Assembly: GCA_039583875.1 (NCBI GenBank)
Contig: CM077152.1
Coordinates: forward strand, 21,923,538-21,987,537
Direction: 5' to 3'
DNA: 64,000 nt
Source of the DNA: Platanthera guangdongensis
Taxonomy: Eukaryota > Streptophyta > Magnoliopsida > Asparagales > Orchidaceae
The position numbers were made by a program, and so were the translations under genes. Shown here piece after piece: positions 1 through 11,732 of this stretch; positions within the stretch are counted from its first letter, which is position 1, and every line of letters begins with the position of its first letter. The notes beneath the pieces are model-generated. The model was not told the origin of the DNA, made no database searches, and saw only the letters and a program-made list of their open reading frames with translations.

Positions 1-1373
1 GGTTGATGTTATGTGCAGTGTGCATGATCATGCGTTGGTTTATCTAGAGGCGCATCCATACGGCGGGAGATTAGACCAGAGTGAGACCATAATAATTGAA
101 GACTTGTATAATGCAGAGGTTATACCAAGAAAAATCTTGTCCATGTCGAAGAGTAGAAATCATTTAAACTGTTCATCTATGAGAACTATTTACCATGAGA
201 AAGATAAAATTTACAGACAAAAGTTGGCGGGCAGTACTCCGGTTCAATATTTATATAGGTGCATTGGTGAAGCCGGTTATATAAGTTACAATGTTGTGGA
301 TTGCATCAGTAATCAGTTAGAGAGTATTTTTTTGCGCATCCAACTGCAGTAAATTAAGTAATTTGTTTCCAAATACTTTCTTGATTGACTGCACATACAA
401 GACCAACCGTTACAGATTACCGCTTCTTTCTATTGTAGGTATCATTTCGACAAATCAATCCTTCTTCTCTTCATTCGCCTTCTTGCCAAATTAAACAGAG
501 GCCAGTTATAGATGGGTTTTGCACTGTTTCAAGCGTATTTTCAATGAAAATATTTTGTCAAATATTTTTGTTACTGATAGAGAGATTGCTTTGTTAAATG
601 CAATCAAGTTTATTTTCCCGCAAGCAAAGCATATCTTATGCAGAATGCATATCAGTAGAAATATCTTGGCTCATTGCAAGAATTTTTTCAAAACTGGCAA
701 GGACTGTGATGCTTTTTTGGGTATATGACAACATTTAGTTGTTTCAGAAACTGAAAATAAGTATAACATGCGGTTTAATCAGATGCTTACTGACTATGTT
801 GTGAAATTCCCGGTTGTACTTGCATATGTTACGTCCACTTGGTTAGTTCCATATAAATAGTACTTTGTAGGATGTTGCATTAATATATACTTGCATTTGG
901 GGAGCACGAGCACAAACCGTGTGGAAGGGGGTCATGGTTCGCTAAAGAAATTTCTTGAAGTTTCAATCGGTAGTCTTTCCACCGTATGGAAAACATTTAA
1001 CCAGATGATTGTGCTACAACATACAGAAATTAAAAAAATATTTGGACAGAGTCAGATTCAAGTTAGTACAGGTTATAAGAGTTTGTTATACTCTGAAATG
1101 ATTGGTAATGTCTCCATAGCGGCTTTGGAGATCATTAAAAAGAGGAGCTCTCACTAAAATATTCATGTATGGAACCACATTTGTGTAGGCATAAGACACG
1201 GTTTACGCTTGGACTTCCATGTGCACATGAACTTGTTACATACTTGAATCAATGTAACCCTTTTCCATTGGAATTGATTCATAAACATTGGAGAGTTTTA
1301 AGTTTGAACGAGACTATAAGGGAGAATGCCTCTACGACTGACACACATGATCTAGAAAGTGAGCTTGATGGTT
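1..1373 (+). pseudogene. MULE (Mutator-like) transposase, part 1 of 3, decayed
   Basis: This is the transposase of a Mutator-like DNA transposon, which cuts and pastes the element in the nucleus. The reading continues over stops from a start left of the window. It shows an N-terminal helical region (11-352), the DDE-type core with IDCTYKTNRYRLPLL near 385-430 and VTDRE near 573-590 (two expected acidic residues), LCRMHISRNILA near 640, NRVEGGHGSLKK near 910, and a SWIM-like zinc-binding tail LCRHKTRFTLGLPCAHEL near 1180. In-frame stops occur near 493, 727 and 858, so it is dead. The frame runs into the left edge of Gypsy element A and resumes exactly after it at 11088, so A inserted into this gene. 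Recognition of the family is from memory of plant MULE proteins; the motif order fits well. Confidence 0.82.
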
Positions 1374-3761
1374 TGTAACACCCCAGAATTGACAGCAGAT
1401 TTTTTGTCACTATCGCCGGACGACAGTGGGTATTGCCTGATGGCGATAGTGGCGTTCGTCGATCCGCGCTCGACGAACTCAACGGTTTCGACAAATCGTC
1501 GAACTGATATCGCCGAGTGTCGACAGTGGGTATCGCCAAACAACGATAGTGATGGCACTCAACGCCATAAAACATTGAGTGAGCTCGAGGCAATTGACAC
1601 TAGAAGCGTAGAGTGAGTTACTTGCTTTGTTAACGCCGGGTGATAGTGGGTATCGCCGGATGGCGAGCAATAAAGCGTTGAGTCGGCACTCGACGCTCTT
1701 GATGCTCTCAACGCACTCGACGCCTAAAAGCATTGAGTGGCGTGATATCGCAGGCGACAGTGGGTGACGTCGGGCGATAGTACCATATCGCGTATGACAC
1801 GTGTCGGATTGGCTGTTAAGCGGCCAATAAGCGGTGGTTGACTTGGGTCAAAGCGGTCAAAGCGGTGAATGATATCGCAAAGTGGCGACATTCGATATCG
1901 CCATGCAATATCGCCAAAGTTGACCAGCCTACTCAAATCCTGGCCTTTGCTTTATTTTGAATGAGAGATCATGTGGCTGAGATTAATCCTGAATCCACTT
2001 AACCAGAGAAGAATAGTAAGGAGGTTTCATTCTCTTTCTCTCTCCTTCTCTCTCTTCATTTCCTTATCTCCCTTGAGTGAAAAGGAAGAAGAAGAAGCTA
2101 AGTGCTGGGCTGAGCTTTGTGAGTTCCCTAAAGGAGATCTTGTGGTCGGAGGCCAGATCCAAGTATAGATCCGTGAAGAGGAGAACGACGTGCTTCTTTC
2201 CATCCGCGGAGAAAAACTTCGTCATGGCTCCGAAGAGAACTACAAGGGTAACCATCTTCCTTCTTTGACAAGTGAAGTCATAATTTTGCATGTGTATGGA
2301 ATCCTCCACCAAAAGGTGGACTGTTAAGTGGATTCCGTTGAGTTGATACTCGTATCCCCAAGTCAGTTTGCATATAGATCTGAAAATGTGTAGTACAGAA
2401 TAGTCATGTTGTGTGAAGCTCATATGGATAGGTTGGTCTGGATTGATGATGTTTTCTTTTGCGAACCGAAGAAGACTCCACGTATAAATGAGTATTTTAC
2501 GGAGTCTGTGGGTTATGTCTGCGAAGTGGAGTAACAGGAAGTATTGAAGAGGATCTCCAGGAAAATACCCGGGTGAAATCACAGTTTTGGTAACTGCTGA
2601 TATTGTCGGGCGACAGTGGGTGTCGCCGACGGCGATAGCTCCCAGAGAGCTATTTGTGATGTGAAAGACCAGTTTTCTAGCACTGCAGGTTATTGCAGGG
2701 TTTGAGTTGAGTTTGGGAGAAGAAAGAGAGTTCTGTGGATCCCGCCAAGCGATTGTGATGAATGCCGACATTAACTCCTTTTGTGATTGTGAAGTCAGTC
2801 CTTGGTGGACATTGTGGCTATTGTGAGCTATGAGCTCTTGAAAGGCTTCGTGCCGAACGGATAAGAGAGAAGCCGACCCACGACATTTGTGGCGATTTGA
2901 GCAACGAGTAAAAGCTAACATGTCTTTGCGTTATGGTTGTCAACTTGAGTTGCCCGGGTTATTGTACATTCGTTGTAACACATAATGAGAGTCTTAGGCC
3001 TGCGTGCCATTAAGACTAAAGTCTCCGGCTGTAGGTCGTGAAGTGCAATGCTCAAGTTTACCATTGGGTTGAAGCCCGAGAACGGTGGTGGGACCCTGGT
3101 TTTCCGGTACACCGAGAATGTGCCCGGAGTGCACGGAGCGTTGGGCTATATGGTCGGCGTTTGTGATATATTGATGGTGCGTGAGTGCACATCTTGTGAT
3201 ATATCTGCTTGTGAAATGTTATGCATGCAGGGAAGGAATATCGCCGCCTCGGGTAAGGAGTAGGATCGTTATAAATTGGTCAGCTGAATGCTGACCATTG
3301 CTTTGTTTGCCACCGTTGCGGTGGATTGTCCCCATACAGGTGCTGGAGAGCCGAGCGGAAAATAGTGGGCTGAAGCCCTTGTTGTTGCTGCTATGCTGGC
3401 CCTTGAAGGCCAATGAAAGAAAAGTGTTTTGTGATTTTCATGTGTGGCCAGTATGCGTGCCGATGTATATAATCCACACGTATTAAGAAAACTTGTAAGA
3501 CCTTAAGCCCAACACTTTGATGTAATTTGTATACATTCATGTTGGATGTATATAAATATGGTGGTTTATATATATAGTGGACATTCATGGCGAATGAATT
3601 CAAGTTTAACCCCCTTAATGCTTCCACTAGAATGCTCTAAGTTAGGATGCATATACTGGTTTTGATATTCATAAGTAATGTCTCATACTGTCTGTGGAAT
3701 ATGGCGTGGGGCTCTGGTCAGACCTTCTGTTATATTTCATGTGACGGACGGAGGTGTTATA
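1374..3761 (+). repeat. 5' LTR of element A
   Basis: This is a 2,388-bp LTR with termini TGTAACACC...GGTGTTATA. Its first 550 bp are dense in variants of GCGATAGTGGGTATCGCC, a near-palindrome, with further GATATCGC and TCGACGAAC motifs. A TATA-like tataaatat lies near 3549. The segment 2990-3649 has no counterpart in the 3' LTR. Confidence 0.88.
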
Positions 3762-3764
3762 ATT

Positions 3765-3776
3765 TGGTATCAGCTT
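3765..3776 (+). other. Primer binding site of element A
   Basis: TGGTATCAGCTT starts 3 bases after the LTR end. It matches the usual plant initiator-Met tRNA primer site (TGGTATCAGAGC) except for two bases, which fits decay. Confidence 0.75.
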
Positions 3777-3984
3777 GTTCTAGTCTTCCTCCTTCGAATT
3801 CGTGGTCGAATTCTTTTGAGGGGTGGCGAGCCCGTGCCCGTGTCTGTGTGACCCGTGATAACTCAAAATGAACTCAAGAATGTCCACTAAGGAATGCAAA
3901 TACACTTGTTTGAGGAACCTGCGCGTTCCTATATTGTTGTTGTTGCTTTGCCAAATCATTAAAGTGCGTCTTTTACACGTATAG

Positions 3985-5099
3985 GTGACGCAAAGTGGTG
4001 CGGGGCAGTCTGAGCCCCAGCGTTCTTATGAGAGTACGACACTAGCTGAGGTGCATACCCCTCCTCCTTCTATGGAGACAGATTGTTTAGTTGCTGAGAT
4101 GCTGTTTGTTATGATCCAAGCACAACCGACTGGGCTGGCGCGACCTGCGGTGGTGCCAGAACAGGGTGGTGTGAGGCCAGAACTTGTTGAGGTTGTTGTT
4201 GATCCGCGTGCAGCTGAACGATAGTTGAAGCAATTTATGAGCTTCAACCCTCCTACGTTTACGGGAGAGGGATCCCCAACGCAGGCAGAGGATTGGCTTG
4301 CGCGCGTCAAGAGGATTTTGATGGTGATAAGGACGAAGGAAGAACAGAAAGTCACCTTGGCCACCTTCTTTCTAGAAGGAGAGGCTCGACTATGGTGGGA
4401 TGAGATAGAGCTACACCACTTGGCGGGCAGACAACTAACGGAAGTCTTGATCGAGGAATTTTCGAGACTATTCTTGGCAAAGAATTTGCCATCTGCTCAG
4501 CGCATAACTATGGAGAACGAATTCCAGCATCTAACTTAGGGAGAAAGTAGTGGATACCTACTTGCATGAATTTACAAGGTTGGGATGCTATGCAGGAACT
4601 ATCTTTGCTGACGAAGAGCGGAAAACCAATAGGTTCTACGAATGGTTGCGGGATGAGCTGAGATTCCTGCTCTCGAGTTCGGTGAATCAGGGGTTTCAAG
4701 AGTTGGTGGATACAGCTCGTGCGTTGGAGAAAGACATGAAGCAGGTTCAGGGCAACAGGAACTTGGTTGTGACAAAGCCCGAGTTTAAAGCATCGCACCC
4801 GGGAAAGTCGGGCTACCGAAAGAGATGGGGTAAGAGATCCAAGTCTTCTTCACAAGCTCCCTCAAGTGTTGCATCTGGAGCAACTTCTAGGTAAGACTCT
4901 TGTGCTTGCTATACTTGTGGTAAGGTGGGTCATCTAGCCCGTGATTGTCGGGTTGGTCCGCCTAAGGGTGAGAAGAAGACATGAGCGACTTATGCGAAAA
5001 AGGGAAAGACAATGGTAGAATCCTTTGCATCTCAAGCGCAGCCCCGAGTATATCATCTTGGCCAACATAAGGGCATAAAGCTAAGTGACGTCGTCACAG
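3985..5099 (+). pseudogene. gag of element A, broken by stops
   Basis: Gag forms the particle that packages element RNA. Three open pieces follow each other: 3985-4224, 4225-4539 with the Gag core (FNPPTFTGEG, then ARLWWDE), and 4550-4894 with YLHEFTRLGCYAGT. A CCHC zinc knuckle (CYTCGKVGHLARDC) follows near 4905-4950, after another stop. Stops at about 4222, 4537 and 4892 kill it. No ATG opens the first piece: it begins at a GTG directly after a pyrimidine-rich stretch ending in AG (3984), so the true start may lie in an upstream exon. The last codons before the intron read DVVTG, as in element B. Confidence 0.78.
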
Positions 5100-5178
5100 G
5101 TACGAGTTAAGATACTTTGTTATTGATTTTGATACTTCATACCTTGTATGTAGCTTATATATGATGTGTTTGTCTTAG
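5100..5178 (+). other. Candidate spliceosomal intron between gag and pol (element A)
   Basis: The 79-bp segment starts CAG|GTACGAGT and ends GTCTTAG|GC. It is T-rich and contains an in-frame TAA a few codons after the donor. Removing it joins DVVTG to FVLIRDYP in frame, just before the protease. The intron lies at the same codon and phase as in element B, while the intron sequences themselves differ. Confidence 0.65.
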
Positions 5179-8100
5179 GCTTTGTCCTGATTCGGGACTA
5201 TCCGACGAGAGCACTGTTTAATATGGGTGCTTCACATTCGTTTCTATCTGTGGAATTCGTGTCACGGATCAGTGTGCTGATTTGTATGGTGACAGACAGT
5301 ACAAAAGTGTTATTACCAAACGAATGTGTGATGCATGTGGATAGAGCTTGATTTGTGGAGGTACGGATAGGAAGTCAGGATCTCGGATTGGAAGCATCTG
5401 TGCTGCCGATATCGGAATTTGATGTGATCTTTGATATGGGCTGGCTCTCGGAGCAGCATGCCTATATAGATTACAATTCAAAGGAGGTCACACTGGGGCA
5501 GAACACCGAACAAGAGACTACATTTGCTGGTATGTGAGGATCGAGCAGGACATTGATGTCTGCTATCCAAGTGGTCAAAGCTGTTCAGAAAGGTGCGGAG
5601 TTGTTCTTCATGCTTATTGAGGTTGTTGAGCCAAAAGACAGTGTGAGTGATGTTCTGATTGTTTCGGAATTTGTTGATGTGTTTCCGAAGGAACTTCCAT
5701 GGTTACCACCAATGCGGGAGATTGATTTCTCAATAAAGTTGGTGCCAGGTGCAAAACCTGTGGCCCGCTCGCCATATCGAATAGCGCCAAATGAAATGAC
5801 GGAACTGAAAGTGCAACTACAAGAGTTGTTGGAACAGGGTTATATACGTCCAAGTATATCACCTTACAGCGCACCTGTTCTCTTTGTGAAAAAGAAGGAC
5901 GGTATCTTGCGGTTGTGCATCGACTATCGCGAGTTAAATAAGCTGATGGAGAGGAACAAGTATCCAATACCTCGAATCGATGACTTGTTTGATCAACTAG
6001 TGGGATCAACCGTCTATTCTAAACTGGACTTGAAGTCGGGTTACTACCAGTTGAGGATTCAGGAAGGTAACATTCCCAAGATAGTGTTTGGAACACGCTA
6101 CGGGCATTATGAGTTCACTGTAATGTCGTTTGGGCCATGCAATGCGCCCTCGGTGTTCATGAACTTAATGTATCGAACATTTCGAGAGTACTTGGATTTG
6201 TTTGTGATCGTCTTCATTGATGACATCTTGGTGTACTCTCAGTCTGAAGAAGATCATGCGAACTATTTACGGATGGTGCTGCACACCCTAAAGCGAAATA
6301 AGCTATATGTTAAGTTCTCAAAGTGTGCGTTTGGCTGTCATCGGTGACTTTTCTTGGTCATGTGGTGAGTGCAGAGGGCATTGCGGTGGATCCATCAAAA
6401 ATAAATGCCATTCGGGAGTGGCCGGTGTTGTCTTCTGTGGTCGAAATCAGGAGTTTCCTTGGACTGGCGGGCTACTACAGACATTTTGTAGAAAACTTCT
6501 CACGGATCGTTTTGCCGCTTACCACACTAATGAGGAATGGTCAAAAGTTCGTTTGGACGCCGGAGTGCGCACGAGCTTTTGAAGAGCTGAAGAGTCGCTT
6601 GACCACAACGCCCATCTTGACGTCGTCATGTGGTACAAAGGGCTTTGAAACTTATAGTGATGCGTCAGGGAGAGGCTTGTGCTGCGTTCTTCTTCAGTTT
6701 GGCAAGGTAATTGATTATGGCTCACGCCAGTTGAAAGTGCATGAGCGGAACTATCCCGTCCACGACTTGGAGTTGGCGGCGATGATTTTTGCACTTAAAC
6801 TGTGACATCATTATTTATATGGCGTGAAGGTGGATATATTCACGAACCATAAGAGCCTAAAATATTTGTTGGATCAGAAGGATCTGAACATGCGACAATG
6901 AAGGTAGATGGAGTTCCTCGGGGACTACACCTTCCAAATACATTATACTCCCGGGAAGGGAAACGTGGTCCCAGATGCCTTGAGTCGGAGGACTCCAACA
7001 AGGGCAAATTGGTGCAGATGCATGATGAGCGTCTGATCCATGAGTTAGAAGCTTTAGATATTTCTTGTGTTGACAAGAATTTCACATCAAATGTGTGCTT
7101 GACCTGGATGGAGGTATAATATGATCTTGCCAATAGGGTTCGCCGGGCAACGAAACTTGATGAAAGTTTGCAACGCTATGCAGTGGATGGAGTAAATGAC
7201 CAATTCTCCTAGGATGACGTCCTTTTGCGAAAAGATGGTCGTTTGTGCGTCCCAAATATGGGTAAGTCAAGAGATGAATTGATGTATGAAGCTCATTTTA
7301 CAAAGTACTCAATTCACCCAGGGAGCACAAAAATGTATAAAGACATGAAAAAGATGTTCTGGTGGCCGGGCATGAAGAAAGACATAACAGTTTACGTAGC
7401 TAAATGTCAGACTAATGCCTTAGTGAAAGCTGAATGTCAGAAGCCTGGAGGTTTCATGAAGTCGCTACCTATTCCAGAATGCAAGTTTGATGATATTTCC
7501 ATGGATTTCGTGCACGGTTTGTCGAGGTCTCAACGTGGTAACGATTCAGTTTGGGTGATCGTGGACCGGTTGACTAAAGTGACTCATTTTATTCCGAATA
7601 AGAGGGACGATTCAGTGGAAGTTTTGGCAAAGCTTTATGTTGAACAAATAATATGATTATACGGTGTTCCTCATAGCATCATAAGTGATTGAGACAGGTG
7701 TTTCACTTCGAATGATTGGAGGCTAATCCATTAATTATTGGGGACAAAATTACAATTCAGTATGGTCTTTCATCCACAAACGGATGACCAAACTGAGAGG
7801 ACCAACAGAACGATGGAGTACATGCTCCGAATGTGCGTTTTGAATTTCGGAAAGAGACGAGAAGATCATCTCTATATGGTGGAATTCATCTACAATAATA
7901 GTTATCAAGCTAGTATAAATATGTCACCGTTTGAAGCTTTGTATGGGAGAAAATGACGTACACCCTTAGCCTGGGCGGAAACAAGCGAGTCAAAGCTCTA
8001 CAAGCGTAAGGAAGTCGGAGAGGCGAATTCGACTATACACTCTATTCGAGAGGGGCTGGTAATGGCTCAAGATAGGCAAGCCAAATACTACAACGTCAAG

Positions 8101-8541
8101 CACCGGAATGTAGAATTTGCGATTGGCGATTGGGTATATTTTAAAATCAAACCCTTCAAGGGCGTGTCCGGGATTCAGCTCTTGAAAAAGTTAAGTCTGA
8201 GGTATCTTGGTCCGTTTGAAGTAATGGAACGAGTTGGAGAAGCTGCCTATTGGCTAGCTCTTTCGGCAGAATTGAGTGGATTGCATGATGTGTTCCACAT
8301 ATCAGTGATTCAAAAAGACGTGAAAGATCCAGCTCAAGTAATTACGAATGATCGCGTACCGGTCGAATCCGGGCTAACGACGAAGGTTAGACCCATTCGG
8401 ATCAAGGATAAAGCGGTTAAGCAGCTGCGGAACAAGACAATCAGGATAATCAAAGTCAGGTGGGACAACTGTGGCCGTGAAGAGCGAACACGGGTGCGTG
8501 AGTATACCTTGCGCAATGAATATCCCGAGTTGTTTGTATAA
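5179..8541 (+). pseudogene. pol of element A (protease, RT, RNase H, integrase, chromodomain-like tail), decayed
   Basis: The pol polyprotein would cleave Gag-Pol, copy RNA into DNA and integrate it. Domains in order: protease near 5215 (LFNMGASHSF, where the catalytic Asp of the D-T/S-G triad reads Asn), RT at 5553-6347 with FIDDILVYS near 6213, RNase H about 6640-6960 with YSDASG, integrase zinc part near 7300-7440 (HPGSTKMY...CQTN, second Cys lost), integrase core at 7490-7956 with [15 protein letters not shown], and a C-terminal module with LGPFEVMERVGEAAY and [12 protein letters not shown] to 8541. Stops or frameshifts occur near 5352, 5538, 6340, 6804, 6900, 7119, 7213, 7656, 7697 and 7956. 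It cannot make a working enzyme. Confidence 0.9.
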
Positions 8542-8636
8542 GTTGTTGCAATATTATTTGCATGAATACAAAGTTATTGTAACTGTTAAGTTGTTGTTTT
8601 CCTTCTAACTATAAGCAAATTTCGAGACGAATTTTT

Positions 8637-8653
8637 TGTAAGGAGGGGATGGT
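8637..8653 (+). other. Polypurine tract of element A
   Basis: A purine-rich stretch (gtaaggaggggatggt) lies directly before the TG of the 3' LTR, the position expected for plus-strand priming. Confidence 0.7.
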
Positions 8654-11087
8654 TGTAACACCACAGAATTGACAGCAGAACTTTTTTCACTGTCATCGGG
8701 CGATAGTGGGTATCACCTGATGGCGATAGTAGTGTTCGTCGATCCGCGCTCGACGAACTCACCAGTTTCGACAAATCGTCGAACTGATATCGCCGAGTGG
8801 CGACAGTGGGTATTACCAAACAGTGATAGTGATGACACTCAACGCCATAAAACATTGAGTGAGCTCGAGGCACTCGACGTCTAGAAGCGTTGAGTGAGTT
8901 ACTTGCTTTGTTAATGCCGGGCGATAGTGAGTATCGCCGGATGGCGAGCAATAAAGCATTGAGTCGACACTCGACGATCTTGACGCTCTCAACGCACTCG
9001 ACACCTGAAAGCATTGAGTGGCGTGATATCGCGGATGACAGTGGGTGTCGCCGGGCGATAGTACAATGTGGCATATGACACATGTCAGATTAGTTGTTAA
9101 GCGGCCAATAGGCTGTGGTTGACCTGGGTCAAAGCGGTCAGAGCGGTGAACGATATCGCCAAGTGGCGATAGTCGATATCGCCAAACGATATCGCCATAG
9201 TTGACCAGTCTACTCAAATCCTGGCATTTGCTTTGTTTTGAATGAGAGATCATGTGGCTGAGATTAATCACGAATCCACTTAACGAGAGAAGAATAGGAA
9301 GGAGATTTCATTCTCTTTCTCTCCCCTTCTCTCTTCATTTCTTGATCTCCCTTGAGTGAAAATGAATAAGAAGCTAAGGAAGTGTTGGGCTAAACTTTGT
9401 GAGTTCGCTGAAGGAGATCTTGTGGTCGGAGACCAGATCTGAGGATAAATCCGCGAAGAGGAGAACGACGTGCTTCTTTCCATCCGCGGAGAAAAGCTTC
9501 GTCATGGCTCTAAATAGAACTATAAGGGTAACGATCTTCTTTCTTGGACAAGTGAAGTCCTAATTTTGCATGTGTATGGAATCATCCACCAAAAGGTGGA
9601 CTGTTAAGTGGATTCCATTGGGTTGATACTCGTATCCCCAAGTCAGTTTGCATATAGATCCGAAAATGTGTAGTACGGAATAGACATGTTGTGTGAAGCC
9701 CATCTGGACAGGTTGGTCTGGATTGATGATGTTTTCTTTTGCGAACCAGAGAAGACTCCATGTATAAACGAGAATTTTACGGAGTCTGTGGGTTATGCTT
9801 ACGAAGTGGAGTAACATGAAGTACTGGAGAGGATCTCCATGAAAATACCCGGGTGAAATCACAGTTTTGGTAACTGTTAATATCGCCGGGCGACAGTGGG
9901 TGTCGCCGACGGCGATAGCTCCCAGAGAGCTATTTGTGATGTGAAAGACTAGTTTTCTGGCACTACAGGTTACTGCAGGGTTTGAGTTGAGTTTGGGCGC
10001 AGAAAGAGAATTATGAGGATCACGCCAAACGATTGTGATAAACGCTGACATTAACTCTCTTTGTGATTGTGAAGCCAGTCCTTGGTGGACATTGTGGCTA
10101 TTGTGAGCTATGAGCCTTGAAAGGCTTCATGCCGAACGGGTAAGGGAGAAGCCGACCCGCATCATTTGTGGCGATTTGAGCAATGTGTAAAGGCTGACCT
10201 GTCTCTGTATTATGGTTGTCAACTTGAGTTGCCCGTGTTATTGGGCATTCATTGTAACACATAATGAGTGTACAAACCCGTATTCGCAAAAAGGGGCCCC
10301 CAAGCAGGGCGTAAGACTTGCTTCACGGTTTTAAGCTTTTTGAGGGTTTTGCACTCTTGGGGGGGGGGCAATTTAGGGTCGACCTTCAGAATATACTAGT
10401 AGGGGGATGCAATATTTGCCTCCCCCCGACCTGTTATCAGGGGACAGGTGCGGCGAGATGCCGACTCAAGGGTCCCAGCTCGCCTAGGCCGCCAGCTCGC
10501 CCAGGCCGCCAGCTCGCCCAGGGTCCCCGCTCGCCCAGGCCGCCAGCTCGCCCAGGGTCCCAGCTCGCCCAGGTCCCACCTCGCCCAAGCTGCCAGCTCG
10601 CCCGGCCTTGTACTCGCCCAGCCTAGCTCGCCCGACTTGAGGGTCTGCCCTTTTGCCTCGGGTGGGCTGTGGATATCTATTCAAAACAGTGGAGTTTGGC
10701 TATTGGCGGACCAGGCCCGAGGTGTTTTCAGTAATTTTAGAGCAGCAGAGGTTTGTTATTTACAGGTCGTTCCCAAAAACTATAAATAGACCCTTATGGG
10801 TGCCTTGGAGGGCATGACTTCTGGACCATTTTTCTTCATCCTCCAAGGCACCTAGCTCAACATTGCAGGTCGTTCCTGAGCATTTGGTCTGTGACATTCG
10901 CTTGAGTGCAGTAAGTGTGAGGTCACTCCTTTTTAGGGACCCCGAACTCCACAGAGATCGATTTATCGGTTTCAACATATACTGGTTTTGATATTCATAA
11001 GTAATGTCCCCGACTGTCTGTGGAATATGGCATGAGGCCCCGGCCGGACCTTCTGTTATATTTCATGTGACAGATGAAGGTGTTACA
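8654..11087 (+). repeat. 3' LTR of element A, with a replaced internal segment
   Basis: This 2,434-bp LTR aligns with the 5' LTR from TGTAACACC to about 10268 and again from about 10976 to GGTGTTACA. Between these points 660 bp of the 5' LTR are absent and 707 bp of unrelated sequence take their place. The aligned parts carry many substitutions, in keeping with an old insertion. Confidence 0.87.
10269..10977. repeat. Foreign LTR-like segment inside the 3' LTR of A
   Basis: The segment starts TGTACAAACCCG and ends GGTTTCAACA, so it has TG...CA ends like an LTR. It carries a TATA box (tataaata, 10781-10788). It contains 17-18-bp repeats of the form agctcgcccaggccgcc at about 10480-10630. The flanks (atgag, tatac) show no target duplication, and host LTR sequence is missing at the site. 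A solo LTR with a flanking deletion, or recombination with another element, would both explain it. Confidence 0.55.
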
Positions 11088-11732
11088 TGGTCTAATGCAA
11101 AGGTATAATAACATTACGAATTTACAACGGAAAGAAATGAAAAACAAAATTCGCGAGATTGTTAACCCTCAATTAGTCAAACATTGGAGCAAAAAATACC
11201 TACAAAGGCCAAAGATAGTCCTAAAGGTAATTTTTAAAAACTATCGGAAGATTACAAATCCACAAAGAGGGATCATTCACACTTTGAGCATGTCTTGATG
11301 CTTGACCAAAAACAAGAAAAAGTGAAAAACAAAATATTAAACATGCGGTAAGAAAGGTATGGAGATCTGAAGCTGACAACTTTATAGAGAAAATCAGAAA
11401 TCTAATGTCGTCTTACATCTTCTCGCATATCATAGATGTTGATGTGAGGAGCGATGTCCATTGCAGATATAGAGTTATTAGTGCTGCAGTTTACATGAAC
11501 AAAAACTGGAATCAAGTACGCCAAGATCTTAGCCAAGAAATAAATCAGCATGAGGTGCTCTATACTAACATCTTTGGAATGGCTAGAAGGGTTGAATTGT
11601 TGAACTCTTGGATTGCACCATGGTCCCGACACCAGTAGAGAAGTGACTGACGATGTCAGACATGGGTTTGGTAATTGCATCTTGCTACAACGTCCAACTT
11701 GTGCATTTATCACTTGATCGGTCGTTCACTTT
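11088..11732 (+). pseudogene. MULE transposase-OTU gene, part 2 of 3
   Basis: The frame continues from part 1 without loss: the codons either side of element A read ELDG then LMQRYNNITNLQRKEMK. After a degraded linker (STKRDHSHFEHV near 11255-11295) comes the N-terminal half of an OTU-like cysteine protease: DVDVRSDVHCRYRVISAA near 11437-11480, with the expected nucleophile Cys, then WNQVRQDL, VELLNSWIAPW and SDMGLVIASCYNVQLVHLSL. A frameshift lies near 11638. OTU enzymes remove ubiquitin; what the domain does in MULEs is unknown to me. Element B splits the domain here. Confidence 0.75.

Larger units (their letters stand above)
1374..11087 (+). mobile_element. Gypsy LTR retrotransposon A, Tekay/Del-like chromovirus, old
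   Basis: This is a 9.7-kb LTR retrotransposon with LTRs that begin TGTAACACC and end in GGTGTTACA (right) or GGTGTTATA (left). It is flanked by tggtt (1369-1373) and tggtc (11088-11092), a 5-bp target duplication with one mismatch. The internal order is PBS, gag, protease, RT, RNase H, integrase with a chromodomain-like tail, then PPT, which is Gypsy order. Coding parts contain many stops and frameshifts and the LTRs are clearly diverged, so it is an old copy. It interrupts the MULE transposase. The closest relative in the window is element B, with the same domain set and the same intron position but an unrelated LTR sequence. Confidence 0.9.
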
